Source of the DNA: Hydrogenophaga sp.
Lineage (GTDB): Bacteria > Pseudomonadota > Gammaproteobacteria > Burkholderiales > Burkholderiaceae_C
Direction of reading: 5' to 3'
NCBI GenBank assembly: GCA_018335615.1
Contig: JAGXRS010000023.1
Location: forward strand, 1 to 6,760
DNA: 6,760 bases
Below, in pieces: positions 5,981-6,760 of the stretch; within the stretch, counting starts at the first letter, position 1, and the number at the start of each line of letters is the position of its first letter. Position numbers and translations under genes: made by a program. Under the pieces are notes generated by a model, which saw only the letters and a list, made by a program, of their open reading frames with translations, did no database searches and was not told where the DNA came from.

Positions 5981-6483
5981 GCCGGCGCTCCCTGAATGAG
6001 TTCGCGCGCATGGCGCAGGATGGCGGCGAACTGGTGAAAGGCCATGCAGGCCATGGCCAGCGGCAGCGCCGAGTAGTTGAACCAGCGCGGCAGCTGGGTG
6101 GTGGCGCCCAGCTCCATGCGCACCTCGGGGCGGTTCACCCACTCCCAGCCCAGCTGCGCCAGAAACAGCAGCAGCGCGAGCATCACCCCGCCCAGCAGCA
6201 CCAGCACGGCCGTGCGCCCGCGTGGGGGCAGGGCGGCGGGCACGAAGTCGATGCTCACCAGCCGCCCGCTCTGCACCAGCAGCGACAGCCCGAACAGCGT
6301 CACGAAGACCAGCAGCTGCACCGAGATTTCCTCGGCCCAGAAGATCGGCGCGCTGAAGAAATAACGCATCACCACCTGCGTCATCATGATGCCGGCGATG
6401 CCCGCCGTCAGCGCGATCACCGCGCCGCGCTCCAGCTGCACGAGCCAGCGGTCGAGGGTTTGGACGAAGAGGTACAGGGTCAT
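5977..6483 (-). CDS. dctQ: TRAP transporter small permease subunit DctQ
   Basis: 168-residue inner-membrane protein with four predicted membrane helices (roughly 21-39, 52-70, 91-112 and 136-156). It partners DctM and is thought to help dock the binding protein. Family motifs are MRYFF (39-43) and WAEEIS (49-54), GRLVSIDF (73-80) and the late LPRWFNYSALPL (131-142). Size and layout match the DctQ family. ATG 6483 is preceded by only a weak purine-rich AGAGAG about 4 bases away. The stop overlaps the dctM start by four bases. Upstream, 78 bases containing a stem-loop separate it from dctP. Confidence 0.93.
   Translation of the reverse strand: MTLYLFVQTLDRWLVQLERGAVIALTAGIAGIMMTQVVMRYFFSAPIFWAEEISVQLLVFVTLFGLSLLVQSGRLVSIDFVPAALPPRGRTAVLVLLGGVMLALLLFLAQLGWEWVNRPEVRMELGATTQLPRWFNYSALPLAMACMAFHQFAAILRHARELIQGAPA
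5988..5993 (-). promoter_or_regulatory. Ribosome binding site of dctM inside dctQ
   Basis: AGGGAG on the minus strand, 7 bases before ATG 5980 and within the last codons of dctQ. It fixes the dctM start at the ATGA overlap. Confidence 0.65.
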
Positions 6484-6507
6484 GGTGCTCTCTTTCAGAT
6501 GGTCAAA

Positions 6508-6539
6508 AGCAGACAGGGCCCACGGGGGCGCTGTCTGCT
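6508..6539 (-). terminator. Stem-loop with short U-tract between dctP and dctQ
   Basis: AGCAGACAG pairs perfectly with CTGTCTGCT (6508-6516 with 6531-6539). After one G-G mismatch a further GCCC/GGGC pair closes a 4-base loop (6518-6521 with 6526-6529). On the transcribed minus strand the stem ends in CTGCTTTTGACC, giving a four-U tract. It lies 23 bases after the dctP stop. This looks like a leaky intrinsic terminator or a 3'-end-stabilising hairpin that would give more binding protein than permease. Confidence 0.65.
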
Positions 6540-6561
6540 GGTGCGGGGTGCGAGCGGTGGC

Positions 6562-6760
6562 TTACAGACCCTTGGCCTGCTGGTAGAAGTCCGCGATCAG
6601 CGGGTTCCGGGCGGTGTACTTGTCGCGGATCGGTGCGGCCACTTTCTGGAACGAGGCGATGTCGGCATTGACCACCTTGGCACCGTCGGCCTTCGCTTTC
6701 ACGAGGTTGCTGGCGTCGGCGTCGATGGCGGTCTTGAAGCCCCACTGCTCGGCGTCGGCC
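6562..6760 (-). CDS. dctP: TRAP transporter substrate-binding protein DctP, C-terminal 65 residues (cut by right edge)
   Basis: Reading the minus strand from 6759 gives an open frame of 65 residues ending at TAA 6562-6564, with no start because the gene runs off the window. The end of the protein (ending IRDKYTARNPLIADFYQQAKGL) matches the usual C-terminal helix of DctP-type periplasmic binding proteins, where a late segment like FQKVAAPIRDKY precedes the last helix and a short tail. Its position directly upstream of dctQ-dctM in the same direction completes a P-Q-M TRAP operon. The ligand-binding part, including the conserved arginine that contacts the carboxylate, lies outside the window, so the substrate is unknown. 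Confidence 0.85.
   Translation of the reverse strand, partial: ADAEQWGFKTAIDADASNLVKAKADGAKVVNADIASFQKVAAPIRDKYTARNPLIADFYQQAKGL

Noticed and set aside
4620..6011. - strand frame of 463 codons overlapping dctM
   Set aside because: Neighbouring frame of dctM, rich in Arg/Gly/His with no hydrophobic segments.
5981..6142. 54-residue N-terminal extension of dctM
   Set aside because: It overlaps the end of dctQ out of frame and lacks hydrophobic character; the ATGA overlap with AGGGAG upstream is far better.

Overview
The window is GC-rich DNA with densely packed genes. The protein families and gene neighbourhoods suggest a betaproteobacterium of the order Burkholderiales, probably a Comamonadaceae member (Hydrogenophaga/Acidovorax-like). 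This rests on recognising the proteins, not on a database search. No RNA genes, insertion sequences, phage genes or CRISPR arrays were seen.

Layout. (1) 1-2591, + strand: a tight four-gene run made of an NnrS-family membrane protein cut by the left edge, a YdjA-like nitroreductase, a small conserved protein of unknown function that I believe is often mislabelled 'ribonucleotide reductase subunit alpha', and a hemerythrin (HHE) domain protein. NnrS and HHE proteins point to nitric oxide / nitrosative stress or a denitrifying, low-oxygen lifestyle. (2) 2641-3135, - strand: a bacteriohemerythrin of a different hemerythrin subfamily, converging on the HHE gene, with all seven iron ligands and an unusual arginine-rich tail. 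(3) 3136-3493: a 358-base gene-free divergent control region. Its middle is AT-richer and holds two dyads and an FNR/Dnr-like half-dyad; its right end is a very C-rich, G-poor leader. (4) 3494-4630, + strand: an orphan periplasmic binding protein of the branched-chain amino acid (LivJ-like) type with a twin-arginine-like signal peptide. (5) 4703-6760, - strand: a TRAP transporter operon in the order dctP (only the C-terminus is present), dctQ, dctM. A strong stem-loop with a short U-tract lies between dctP and dctQ, and a 4-base overlap joins dctQ and dctM.

How they may work together: the left half looks like a set for handling NO, oxygen or electron-acceptor stress (haem/copper membrane protein, flavin oxidoreductase and two di-iron hemerythrins). 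The right half is solute uptake: one ATP-type binding protein without its permease in view, and one complete ion-driven TRAP system whose substrate cannot be read from this window. The parts are mostly ordinary accessory metabolism. The points most worth a second look are the uncharacterised 134-aa protein inside the NO-type cluster, the basic tail of the bacteriohemerythrin, and the regulatory structures at 3282-3493 and 6508-6539.
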